64,000 nt of DNA from Mallotus nudiflorus (lineage: Eukaryota; Streptophyta; Magnoliopsida; Malpighiales; Euphorbiaceae): positions 1,302,001-1,366,000 of the forward strand of contig CANTUR010000156.1 of the NCBI GenBank assembly GCA_947683625.1. The letters run 5' to 3'. Within the stretch, counting starts at the first letter, position 1. Each line of letters opens with the position of its first letter. A program made the translations under genes and the position numbers. Shown here one piece after another: positions 22,855-34,572 of the stretch. The notes below the pieces were generated by a model, which had not been told where the DNA came from, searched no databases, and saw only the letters and a program-made list of their open reading frames with translations.

Positions 22855-25800
22855 TTTAGCACTAAATCTTCTTCCTTAATTTTTCCTAGCTTAACCTTCT
22901 TATTATAAGCCCGGGCTATCCTCTTTTAATATAATTGTGAGTAGTACATGGCTTTTATTCTCTTCTTATCTAATAATGTCAGCTAAGCCAATATGTTCTC
23001 CACCCACTAATACTTAGGAATTTTGGACTTCAGTAAAACCTATAATGACTAAATCTCCACTTCCATCAATAATATAGCTTCACACCCATATATCAAGGAA
23101 TACAAAGTGACCCTAGTTGATGTTATAGTAGTCATCATATATTCCCACAATAAAAATTGTAGATAATCCACCCAATCCCTGTAATTTTCCATCATTTTAG
23201 CCAGAATCCTCTTCACATTTTTATTTGTAGCTTTAACTGCACCATTTGCCTGTGGTCTACACAGAGACAATATATGGTGTTCAGTTTTGTACCCCTTTAA
23301 CCAGGGAGCTATTTTTTCTCAAAATTAAACATTGTTATCAATGACAACATGATGGGGCAACCCATATCTATAGATTATGTTCCTTTCAAGAAACCTTGCC
23401 ATTTATTTTGAACTAACGATAGTATATGATCTTGCTTTTACCCATTTGGAGAAATAATCAATGGCCACCATAATATAATTATGACCATTTGATGCTTTTA
23501 GTCTTATCTCCCCCTATGTTATCGATTCCCCAAACCGTAAATAGCCAAAGCGAAGTCATTCCCTAAAGTTCCATGAAAGGCAAATGATTAACATCATCAT
23601 ATGCTTAGCAATTATGACACTTCTTCACAAATTTTATACAATTTATTTCCATTATTAGCCAGAAGTAACCTTGATATGCTATTTTCTTTGCCAAGACTAT
23701 CTTATTCATATACAGCCCATATACTCCTTCATGGATTGCTTCCATGAGCTTTTGAGCTTTATTTTTACCCACACATCTCAAATACACCCTAGTTAGATTC
23801 TTTTGTATGACATCCAATTATGGATAATGAATTATTATGAAACCATTCTCAAAGACATCCTTTCTTTCTTATTAGCATCTTCAAGAAATTAACCAATTTC
23901 TAAATACTATTGTAGATAATGAAACTATGGCTTCTTAATGGTTTCAACTAGAATCACCCTCATCTCTTTGTAACAAAGGGTTTAGGATTTCAATAGAATA
24001 AGGGGCTTGATTTCTATTTGCTTCCCGCCTTCTAATGTTGAAGCTAAAATAGTTAATGCATTAGCCACTTGATTTTCTTCTGATGGCAAATGAATGAACT
24101 TGCATTGAGTAAAAGATAGTAAAACAGTAACTAAGTAATCCTAGTACAACTGCAACCTATCTTCCTTCACTTCTCATTCCTTTGAAGTTTGCTTTATTAC
24201 CAGCATAAAGTCTCCATAGACTATAATCTCTTCTGACCCCACACATCGCAATGCTTCTAAACTAAAGATGTAGGCTTTATACTCAACTTGATTTTTTGTA
24301 ACATTAAATTCTAATCTTTTAGCCATTGAGATCATTTTTCCCTCTACAATGATAAGAATTACACCAATACCTACTCATTTTTTTATTAACTGTACCATCA
24401 AAGTGCACACTCCAACCCTGGATCTCTATTGCCCTTAAGTGCTCATTTAAAAATTCTACCTCCTATTATTATTCATTATCTATTAGATTCTAAGAAGTCT
24501 ATTACTACTTTTCCTTTTACAACTTATTTTTAGTAAGCAAGACCAACCACTTGGCCAATTTCCTAGTAAGTGATGGAGTCTATTGAAGGTATCTAAGGGG
24601 ATTATGTTTGGAGACTACTTGAACTCAATAGGATTGAAAATAGTGCTAAAGCTTCTTAGTGGCCCATATCATAGCTAAACATATCTTCTCGACTAGATTG
24701 TAGTTAGCTTCATACGGTACAAATTTCTTACTCAAATAGTACACTGCATCTTTGGCCCTTCCTTCCCTTTTTTGAGCTAACATTGCCCCAACTGCTTCCT
24801 TTTTAATAGCTAGATAAAGAATCAGAGGCTTTCCTAGTCTCTTTATTATATTACTAGAGGATTTATTAGATAATTCTTGATGGTCTCAAAAGCTTGCTAA
24901 CACCTATCACCCTAGACTTTGGGGTGATTATTCCTTAGAAGTTTAAAAATTGGCTCACAAATAAAGGTCAATTTAGCTATGAACCTATTAATATACTGTA
25001 ACCATCCAATAATCCCCTCACTTCTTTCCTAATCTTCAATGCAAGCACCATGCTAATTGCTTTAATCTTATCTGGATCCACCTTAAACCCCCTCTAACTG
25101 ATTATATGCTCCAATAGTTTCCCTGAAGTTACTATGAACACACACTTCTTTAGATTTAGTCTAAGATTGTACCTTTCTACCCCAACTAGGAACTTATCTA
25201 GAGCCTCAAAATGTCCTTCTTGGGTCAAAGATTTCACCATCATGTCATCCATATGTACTTGTATCTCATTGTGGATCATATCGTGTAGCCGAGTTATGGC
25301 CATCATTTGATAAGTAGCTCTTGCATTCTTTAACCCAAAAGGCATGACCAAATAATAATAAATACCTCATTCAATTCTAAAAGACATTTTTAGTTTATTA
25401 ATTAATGCCATCATGATCTTATTGTACCTCGAAAAGCCATCTATAAAGAAGTACATAACACTTGAAGATGCACTATCAACTAATGTGTCAATATGAGGTA
25501 AGGGAAAATCATCCTTCGGGCAAGCCTTATTCAAATCCCTATAATCCACACACATCTTGACACTTCCATTTTTCTTAAGGACAAAAAATATGTTGGTTAA
25601 CCATTAGGTGTCCTGTACAGCTTCCAAGAACTTTTCTTTCGGTTGCTTTTCAACTTCCTCTTTAATTAAGAGAGCCCATTTTGGTTTTCATCTCCTCTTA
25701 TTTTGTTTTATCAATGTAATATTAGGATACGTAGAAATTCTATATTCTACGATCTCTCGATTAATTTCAGGCATATCCCTGTAACCCTAAGCATATCCTT

Positions 25801-26965
25801 TTTACCTTTTTATTAATATTTCTTTTATTTTTTCAAATTCTTTAGGAGTTAAATTAGAAGTAATCAATATATTCTAAGGGTTATCATTCATGCCTAAATT
25901 AAATGATTTAGTTTGTATAGAATTCATGTCAAATATATACAATAAATGATAATCATTATCAGAATAACCATTATGAAACACATCACACAAGTAAGTAAAG
26001 TAGAATTTCATTACATTAACTTTAGCAAAAAATAAATGATCATTTTTAAACAATTTTGAAAGAGAAACATCAAATTTGTCATAAAAAATGTTAACAATAG
26101 AGTTATAGATGAACGTCTCAAAGTCTGTCTCCTTTTTCTAACTATCAACATCCTTCAACTCCACAACAGCAACATCCTCCTTAGATTCTTAACCCATTAC
26201 CATTTCTTCCATTGTTATCTCCTCAGTAGTAGGTTTCTTACCCCATTCATGTATTTAGCAAATATCTTAAATCCTAGGACCAATTTTCTAGCCATCATCA
26301 AAGGTTCAGGAGTCCCTATGTATGGATAGTCAGTGCCTTCTTTCACAAACCTTTCCTATAGTGCCCTTTTTTAGTTCCATCTTCATTGTCTTCTTTGAAA
26401 TCTTTAGCCTTATGATACCATATTCCATACTTCAGAATTGGCACATTCTATTCCATAAACTTTGACGGTCCATTATGATTCTTCCCTAATCCCAGACTAG
26501 GCAGAAATTTCATGTTTCTTATTATACTCATGACTTTCTCATCTATTTCATCCTCATACAACACATAGACCTCAAAGTTGGGACTTATGGGAATTTCGTT
26601 TAGAGTCAACTTTAGAGCAACAACAGTAAACTCAGTTTTTACTGAAATAGTAACCACTTTTCTCTCATATGGAAATTTGATCTTTTGGTGCAGAATTGAT
26701 CGTACTCCTCTCAAAGGATGAAACCACAACCTCTTAAGAACAATGAAAAAGATAACTAGGATGTCAATTACATGAAATTTAACTTATATCTTAATAGGTC
26801 ATGTCTTAACTAGAGCTCTAAAAGTTTCCTCAATAGGCCTCTTCATGTCATCATAGGCCTTAATAATCATATAAGATGGTTTCAAATCAGCCACAGCCAA
26901 TCCTAACTTTGGTAGAATTTTCAAAAGGCACACATTGATGGTAAAACCATTGTCCACCACTACAC
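22855..26965 (-). pseudogene. pol: Tat-type pol remnant, copy B (PR, G-patch-like, RT, RNase H, INT)
   Basis: From the right: protease VVVDNGFTINVC with its Asp codon at 26952-26954, followed by KLGLAVADLKPSYMI. The G-patch-like FLPSLGLGKNHNG is at about 26500. RT comes next: YRDLNKACPKDDFPLP near 25540 and catalytic VHMDDMMVKS near 25260-25230. RNase H remnants lie at 24850-24600. The integrase zinc region (LMEAIHEGVYGLYMNK) is in 23817-23605. The integrase core end, RPQANGAVKATNKNVKRIL and ILAKMMENYRDWVDYLQF, is in 23270-23049. The protein order and D-N-G protease are typical of Tat. Many stops show it is dead. Confidence 0.75.
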
Positions 26966-27589
26966 ATCAAGTCAGCTTTCCCTTTACTTCAGGCTTAATG
27001 AATAAGGCCTTATGGTGGTCTCTATCCTCCAAAGGTAGATCATCATCAATGAACACAGTAGCTCTTTGAGGGCTCTCCATTAACGAACTTATCATCTATT
27101 TAAGAGTACCGCCCATAGGGATTTTCTTCTAATCGAAAGCCAAAACTAATGCTTCCATATGGGCTTTGGAATGCATGAGAATTTCCCAGACACTAGCAAC
27201 AACCTTTTCTTTTTTCTTCGATTCCCCGTTTAAATCCTTTTTTTTTTTAATTTTTGACCTCAATCTGTGCTACAAGCTTTTCTTTATCCTCCACCTTTTT
27301 TTTGTCTTCAACTTTCTTAGCTGGTTTGCTCCTCCTCTGCTCATCACTATCCCATATGTCAATTTATCCTCTTTCTTCTTTATTTAAGGTCCAAATATCT
27401 AGGACATTAATAGTCAGCTCTATGGGTTACTCCTTTAGATTTATGCTTTTTGGTTATAGGTTAAGTTTTGGAATATGGGGGTGGTATCAATAAAGGAATT
27501 AAGGACTTGCTCCTCTATCAAGCTAGTGTTGATTATAAGGACTAGTGGATTTAGTGGTAGGACATTTCGATAGTTAGGTAAAGGGTTTC

Positions 27590-28720
27590 TTTGGGTATTT
27601 GGTTTCTTGGTTTCTAGATAAGTTATCTTTCCTAAATCAACTAAGTTTTGGATCTTGTATTTTAATATGGTGTAGTTATCAGTATCATGTCTAATGACTT
27701 AATGGAACTTATAGTAGAGTTTTGGGTTGGCATTTGGGAAAGGTTATTTTTGAGGTAAAGGTTGCAATAGGTTTTTCTCAATTAGCTTCTCTAGTACTTT
27801 TGAAAGAGGTCTTCCTAAATTAAAGAACCTTCGACGCTGCCTGATGGCATTGATATGTACATTACTACTTGAATGGATTCCATCTTTACCCTCAGATCTC
27901 CCTCCAAAGAGTTTCCTCTCTTTTTCTAAATCAGACTCTTTTTTAACCTTAAAGCTATATAGTTCTTTAAAATTCTAGACCTCCAAGTCTTTCAACTTTT
28001 TTTATAAAGGCACAATACACCCTTCCATAGCTATTATTAGTTAATCAACTTCAGCAGGCATTTGCCTTATATGTACCAGTTTCCTCTCCACCTGGTCAAG
28101 TAATTAGTAATAGATTCAATGAACCTCTACTTAGTATTCTATAGATCTTTTAGAGACTATTTGGGCATTGAGAGCATACTGCTTAATGAATGCAGCACAT
28201 AGCTCCTTCCAGTTAGTCTGGACATGTGATTCTAAGGTATAGTACCATATGATTGGTGCCCTTTCCAACGATAAAGGAAACTGCTTAAAAATCTAGGCCT
28301 TTAGGTATGGATATGAATTATCAGTACTAATAAGCTTCTTCATGTCAAGGAACTTGAATTTCTGAGGTAAAGGATCATCATCATTCTCTAAGTTTATATT
28401 AGTGTAATCCACTAGAGCAGCAATTTCATTTTCTTTCATCATCATATGCACTTGTGTCATAGCCTTGGTCATATCCTTATCCTACTCAGTCTTTTCAATA
28501 ATTTTAGAGAGATCTAAATTCAACCAACTGGCTGGATCTGCTAACACGGTATCCATATTATCTTTATCTTTCTCCATAGGATTTGCAGATATCTGAGCAT
28601 CAAAGTTAATTGGGTGATCCGATTATTTCTCCCTGAGAATAATGTCACCTCTCCTATGATCTCCTGCATCATTGATCGAGTCTCAACAACTACTCTTTTA
28701 ACTATGCCTTGAAAGCTTTG
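27590..28720 (-). pseudogene. gag: Tat-type gag remnant, copy B
   Basis: Broken frames give ANPMEKDKDNMDTVLADP (near 28600-28540), DMTKAMTQVHMMMKENEI (near 28480-28420), and a C-terminal PKLYYKFH with RHDTDNYTILKYKIQNL (near 27740-27640). The latter resembles the H-x-T-x-x-C-x-x-L-K stretch at the end of Tat gag. Several stops. I could not define one start. Copy A lacks this part completely. Confidence 0.6.
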
Positions 28721-28759
28721 GGGTCAAAACCTACCATTGTTACTATTTTTGTGTTCTTG

Positions 28760-29535
28760 ACCAAGTGACCTGTGCTAAAGCGTGTCCAAGCAAAAGATCA
28801 AGGTGGATCTATATTTCCAACCACCATGGGTTAATAATATGCATGGCATGTATGCATGAAATGTTAGTCCATTTTTTATTTTTATATTTAAAAAGAAAAT
28901 AAGCAAATAAACTATTCATAAATTGCATAAAAACAACAATTCATTCATGAATACCTTTATTTCTCCCACACTTGTTCGATGGCGAGGTTTTGTCCTAGGA
29001 CTTTTTGGTCTTGATTTTGATTATTAATGGGGATAACAAAATGATGTATGCAAGAAAACTCTTAAGATGACACAAATAAGTAGCAATTCCTTTAAATAAA
29101 ATCATGGTCCATCATAATGGACTAATGGGTTTGAAAGGCCCAATTTAATATGGTCTTCATTATGATGGGTCCAAGTGTCATCCTAAGAACTACTATATGG
29201 TATCAATCACATGCATTTTTAGGAAAATCTAAGGAAAGTTGCTAAGTCACTACATGGGCGAAGTCTTAGGTAAAAAGGCTTCAGCTCCCATAGCGATATG
29301 CCCCCACTATGTCTCCCTACTCAAGGGTTTATGCATCATAGGTAAGTGCATGTTATGAGTGACAATAGCCAAATACCTCACCACTAGGTTTAAGTGAAAC
29401 ACAGGTAGCAAAATAATGACTATCATCAGGTTATTGGGGACTAAGTGCTCATTGTATGGAAAGTGTTATGATTGTAAAAGAAATAATTAAATAATCAAAA
29501 GTGATAAAACACAAAACACTTGGAATCAGTTTCTC
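28760..29535 (-). other. Tat copy B leader between PBS and gag
   Basis: AT-rich, no recognisable frame, lying between the primer-binding site and the first gag-like peptide. Long untranslated leaders are usual in this lineage. Confidence 0.4.
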
Positions 29536-29555
29536 TATTCCCAGTGGAGTCACCA
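29535..29555 (-). other. Tat-type primer-binding site
   Basis: Minus strand TGGTGACTCCACTGGGAAT directly follows the LTR end CTGCCTACA. Tat/Ogre elements typically carry TGGCGACTCCGCTGGGGA or a close variant here; the differences are CpG or G-to-A decay. This fixes the orientation of copy B and the inner edge of its 5' LTR. Confidence 0.7.
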
Positions 29556-29556
29556 T

Positions 29557-31299
29557 TGTAGGCAGTAAGGTTCAGCATGTGCCTAAGTGTTTGGCAACCA
29601 CGACACTGTGTGGACTCAAGGCTCACTAGGAAATACAACTTGGGCTTTTAGCACATATCAGAGTGGGAGTTGCCACCTGGATAAGACCCAGGACATTTTT
29701 TACAACAATTGATCCCACGGAGGGCCCCCAGTAGCCATCATCAAAGATTGAGCTCAGAAACTAGATATGGACTTTTGTTGTTGCCATTTGTTTGTGTTTT
29801 ATGTTTTATTAGTTTTAAATATTTAATTATTTCTTTTAATTACATATAAATGCAATTTCCTCTAAGCAAAATTCCAATTTTATTATTAAGCTCAAATTTG
29901 CACATTAGTCCAACTTCATGCCCATTAGGTCTACACATAATAGCAACATGAATAACACAAAATAAAATAAAATACACATAAAATAAAATAAAGTAAAATT
30001 ACTCATACAAAGAAGTGGGGTAGGAGAAAAAAGTTACATCCATTTAATCATGCAAGTAAAAATAAATAGATAAAAATAAAGATAAAATAAAGCAAAATAA
30101 ACACACAAAGAATGGGGAGAGGAGAAAGGAATTACACCCTTAAACACAAAATAAATAAAAATTATCTAAAAAGGTCTTCTAAAATTGGGATAGTGATTTG
30201 GTGATTGTCAATCACCCTAATCATTTCTGAAAAAATAAAATTATTAACTTGCCACAGATAACAATAAAACCTATAAAATGAAAACCACAAAATTAATCTC
30301 ATGAAAATAAAGTAAAACACAACATCAATAAAAGATAAATTAAGCAAATAAACATTTAATTTATAAATAAATATTAAGATAATAAAATGAGGTAAAAGAA
30401 TAAATATGCATAAATATGCACAAAACATAAATAAAATCAAGATTAAACAGATATAAACTTAGCATATGTATAAAAAATGTAAAAAAGATTAAGGGATTGC
30501 ACTTTAAATTTTGAAGAAATTATTCTAAATCTAAGGGAATTACATGACATAGAAGCATATTTGCATTGCAATTTCATAAATTAAAAAAAATAGAATTAAC
30601 ATCTAACACTAAAATAAAATGAAAAAAAAAAACAGAAAAGATGTGGGGATGCCTCATTTTTTAGGTGTCGCCCTAGGCTATTAAGGTAATTCAGCATTGT
30701 CTTAAGCCAAAGAGGCGACCCTTTATAGTAAGGCATCACCTGAAAACCAATCAGAGTAGGAACAAAACACAATCTTTTTCTTATATAATTAGATGCACTC
30801 GAATCACTATTCATAATTTTTCTACATTCGAACTAACTACACATGAACTATCTCATAACATCAAAATTTAGATGTAATAATTCACTTAAACCAAATGGGA
30901 TTATTCCTTCAAATTTCATAACCAACATGAGCAAAGAATCTTATTGTTTAAGTGAGTTTGATTTTTAAAAATGTTTAGCCCCCAGAGATTGAATTCTGTT
31001 GTAGCACCTTATAATGCAAAGATAGCCTCCTTCCTCTTAAATTGGACCTTCAAGACCCTACCTTTCCCAACGTCATCTCTTTTGCTTTCTGTGTTTTCGT
31101 TTCTTTCCATAGCTTTCAGAGCAACTAGCCTACTCCTCCCTATTTCTTTTTCCCATAAAAAGTCAGTCAAAAAGTCCCCTCTCTCTATCCTCTCTCCTCC
31201 CTTTTAATTCCCCCAACTCTCATTTAATTATCATTCAAGAATTTACAAATCCTTCATTTCTACGAAAATGTCCCAATTAGTGTTGGAGCATATTAGGAC
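29557..31299 (-). repeat. Tat copy B 5' LTR and outer flank
   Basis: Begins (plus) TGTAGGCAGTAAGG, i.e. ends CCTACA on the element strand. It includes a GGGAGTTGCCACCTGG stretch near 29668 like the GGAGTCGCCACC seen in Ogre-type LTRs. The 29880-30600 part is very A-rich. The outer LTR boundary could not be fixed because the family-1 chromovirus inserted at 31299/45710. It holds palindrome array D and a CCAATCAGAG plus TATATAA pair on the plus strand. Confidence 0.5.
30651..30742. repeat. Palindrome array D
   Basis: Units TAGGTGTCGCCCT, AGAGGCGACCCTTT and AAGGCATCACCT in about 90 bp, followed by CCAATCAGAG and a TATATAA sequence near 30782. The layout (array, CCAAT, TATA) is that of arrays A and B. 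A further pair, TAGGCGTCACCT and AGGTTGAGACAACCT, lies at 45784-45826, once joined to this region. Confidence 0.55.
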
Positions 31300-31577
31300 T
31301 GTAATACCCGAAATTTTTTTATTTATTTAAATTAAGTAATCATTTAATTTGCATTATTAGTAAATAATTTTAAATTATATTAAAGAATTGTTAATTAGCT
31401 AGCTATATTATTATGTTAGGGGTATGAAATTATTATTTTAGCAAATTATATTTCCTATAGTACTAAACATTATTTGACTATTTTATAAGTATTTTATATT
31501 AACCTTGTTATTTTCAAGTCTAAATATGTAATATATATGTTATTAGGGTTTATAATAAATATAAGTTTATTATAATA

Positions 31578-31578
<1 letters not shown>

Positions 31579-31652
<74 letters not shown>
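31579..31652. repeat. (TG)n(TA)n microsatellite at LTR core promoter
   Basis: A TG run followed by about 28 TA repeats, just before the transcribed pyrimidine-rich block. The matching place in the 3' LTR (42909-42938) has TG only, so the tract changed length after insertion. Confidence 0.9.
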
Positions 31653-31656
<4 letters not shown>

Positions 31657-32842
31657 TACAAAAACACATCTCTTGCCCAAAACCACCTCCCCACTTCCGC
31701 CTGTCACCATCTCTGTTTTCCCTCTCATTGTGCCGCCCCCATCACTGCCCAAAAACCCCATCTCCGTCGTGGATAAAAGCTCCCAGGTTGTTGCTACTGC
31801 TATTCTTCTTCTTTTTTTTCTTCTTCTTCTTCTTCTTCTTCTCCTTCGCCAGGCAGCAGCTTCCCTTCCTCACGTGATAGCCTGCTCTCCCAGCTCCACC
31901 CAACTCTGGTTCTCCTTCTCTTGTGCTGCCTCTCTACTACGACTTGCTGCTCCCTCAGCCTCCATTTCCGGTGGCAGCGATTTTCCCCTTCCCCCTTTGT
32001 TCTTCCAGCTTGGTGGTGAGTGGTACTCACCCGATCCCTCCTTTCCTTCCTTGATCTTGATTATTTTAGTAGATTTGTTTAGTTAATTGATGTTGTTTAG
32101 TGTTTTAGGAGATTGATTTTTAATTTTTGACAATCTTAGTGAGTTATGTGATTTTTTCAGAATTCTATTTGAATTTTATGTGATTTTTATTTGATAATTA
32201 GTTGGTTGTTAATTGAATTTAAGTAGTAATTAGGTTAATTAATGTAATTATTTGTAATGTATTGATGTTTATTTAAGATTTTTTAGAAATTATAGAGTTA
32301 ATTATAATTTTGTAAATTTTGGGTATTTAATTAATATTTTTATTAATTTCAAAAATTATTGTAAAATTTTTTGAAATTTTGATGATTAATATTATTATTA
32401 AATGTTATTAGATTTAGAACTTAAATTATGTTTTTTGTGATTTTTATACTATTTTTGTAATTATTTTTAAGTTTATGTCAAATGCGGATAATTAAGTTAA
32501 ATTTATATTTTGGAAGAAATTATTAGATGATTTTATGTTTTAAATTATATTAAGAAGTTTAATGTTGAGAAAATAATTTTTAGATAATTATATAATTTTT
32601 AAGGAATTTTTTTTAGATCATTCACTATTTTAGACTAATTAACACAATTATTTTTTTTCAAATAATATATTAGGTATTATTTTTAGTATTATGTGAAATT
32701 TGGATATTTTGGGTACTAAATTATGAACTTGGTAGTAAATATATTTATTGTGGAGATTTATTAATATGAGTAATTACATTTAGGTTATAATTATATTTTG
32801 ATGATGAAATGTAAATTGAGTTATTTAATTGTTGAATAATTT

Positions 32843-32871
<29 letters not shown>
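32843..32871. repeat. (GA)n microsatellite inside LTR intron 1
   Basis: About 14 GA repeats. The 3' LTR has (TA)n at the same site (44140-44177), so both arose independently in a short ancestral simple sequence. Confidence 0.9.
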
Positions 32872-32873
<2 letters not shown>

Positions 32874-34407
32874 TTTGGTATATATGTTTGTGTAATATGT
32901 ATTTTTGGGGGAAATAAATGATTTAATTTTTTTTTTTATGTTTTGTTGAGTTGTGATCTCAGTCAGGGCTAAGTATAGTTCTGAAAGCCCGACTCGAGTG
33001 TGAATGTCTATGATTATTAGAAGTGTGTTTTTATGCAAGTTTGGCTCTACCTTTGGTAGAGAGATGTCCATTTTACAGAGGAGACTCTGTCAAAATTTTG
33101 GTAGATTTTCTCGTAAATCATGACATTCGTAATTAATTTCTACCGTAAATTAGGCTTTTTCCTATCCATCAAGTCTTACCCGGTCTTCCTCGAGTTAGCT
33201 TAGAATTTCTCTATTTTTGTTGATTTTGATTTTAATTTCATAGTCATGTTTTAAAATCGATATGTTAATTTCTTTTCTAGAGCATATCGGAGCAGAAGCC
33301 GTGGGATCGAGGTAGACGTGCTGCCGTCAGCCTTCTCATTCATCTTGTAAGTCGATAAAATGATCTGTGCGTGTCTTTTATTCAAAGATGCATACGCTCA
33401 TATTTTTATGTTATTATTATTATATGATTTATTTAATTTAATATTGCTATTTAAGGTTTAAACGCATTTTATTTATAAAAAATCAGTTTTTGAGAAATTT
33501 TGGTAAAACGGGCTACCTGGTGGGTTTCACCAGGACCGTGTGCACATGGTAGAGATTAAGAGATGGATCTGATTTATGTATTACTGGTGGATATTAAACT
33601 GGGACAGGTTCCTCGGTGGAAGCCTTTGCTCTCGATGACTGCTAGTGATTGGAAAGTTAATAATGGTCTGGGATGGGTGCCTTGGTTAATGCCTTAGCTC
33701 TTCAGGACTGCCAGTGCCATATATTTGGATTAAGTGATAGACTGTCACTTGGTGCCTCGGTTGATGCCTTTGCTCTCATGGATTAGCAATCTAGTTGGAA
33801 TAAGTGGGCCCGATTAGCCATTTAGAACTTTGGGTTTAGTGTTCTACCAAGATTTTTGAAAGGCTATATCTATATATTATAAATTATTTTCACTATAACT
33901 ATATAGTTTTCAAAAAGGTTTTCAACCATACAGCTCTTTATTGACTTACTCAGTGAGGTCTGATTCCCCTTAATTTACTTTTTTTTAAGAGCTTAGGAGT
34001 TCGACCTCAAATTGCCCCCACGCTGGATTTATTCATCATCGGCCATATTATATAGGTCATTATAAGCTGTACTATAATAGTACTCTAGAAAGCTGCAATA
34101 GTATTTGTATTATGAATTGTATGACTTAAGTATATTTATGTATTTTATTTATATGAACCACGCTTATGTATAATGATTTAAGTTTGATTTAAGATATGTG
34201 ATGCTGGAGAATATTCTATTTATGTATTCAATTATGTTTTAATTTCAAAAAAATTAGTTTGATAATGTGTTCTGTTATAAAATAAAGTTTTAAATTGTAA
34301 GGTTTTATATTTCTTTTCTTTTAGGCTTACTACGAGTTTTGGGGGCCTTATGCCTACCCATTCCCTAGTGCCGATCACGTGCCCTCAGGTTCGGGTCATG
34401 ACAAAGT

Positions 34408-34419
34408 TGGTATCAGAGC
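34408..34419 (+). other. Primer-binding site, initiator tRNA-Met type
   Basis: TGGTATCAGAGC, four bases after the 5' LTR end. This is the standard plant site complementary to the 3' end of initiator tRNA-Met. Confidence 0.92.
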
Positions 34420-34572
34420 ATAAGTTTGATTAATTATTTAAGTCTGTCTTTCTGTGTAACTACTGCAGTAATTAGGTTGATAATTTTCTTTATGATGTTC
34501 TTATTTCTAATCCTGCATTGCGTTAAATATTCTTACCTTATTTTGAATTCAATTTTCCTTATCTTTTTCAGA

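Larger units (their letters stand above)
13261..31299 (-). mobile_element. Tat/Ogre-type element, copy B, with nested Athila
   Basis: This is the more complete of the two Tat copies. Reading leftward from the right: LTR (from 29557 outward), primer-binding site, leader, gag, protease, G-patch-like segment, RT, RNase H, integrase, then the antisense PMD gene. Athila (15261-22849) interrupts the stretch between integrase and the PMD gene. The outer LTR edge is uncertain because the family-1 chromovirus is inserted at 31299/45710. I could not find the matching 3' LTR at the left. The assignment rests on the PBS type, the D-N-G protease and the GLGKNHNG segment, all typical of the Tat lineage. 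Confidence 0.7.
31300..34403 (+). repeat. 5' LTR of family-1 chromovirus
   Basis: 3104 bp. Contains a (TG)n(TA)n tract at 31579-31652 at the likely core promoter, a pyrimidine-rich first exon with (TTC)n, then predicted introns 32016-33039 and 33347-33989. The hairpin CTCTACC-TTT-GGTAGAG (33045-33061) is intact. In this copy acceptor 1 is GCAAG instead of GCAGG and acceptor 2 is TTAAG instead of TCAGG. Confidence 0.92.

Noticed and set aside
30162..30440. 92-codon minus-strand frame with hydrophobic composition
   Set aside because: Made of Phe/Leu/Ile/Tyr codons from A/T-rich LTR sequence; looks like a membrane protein only because of base composition.
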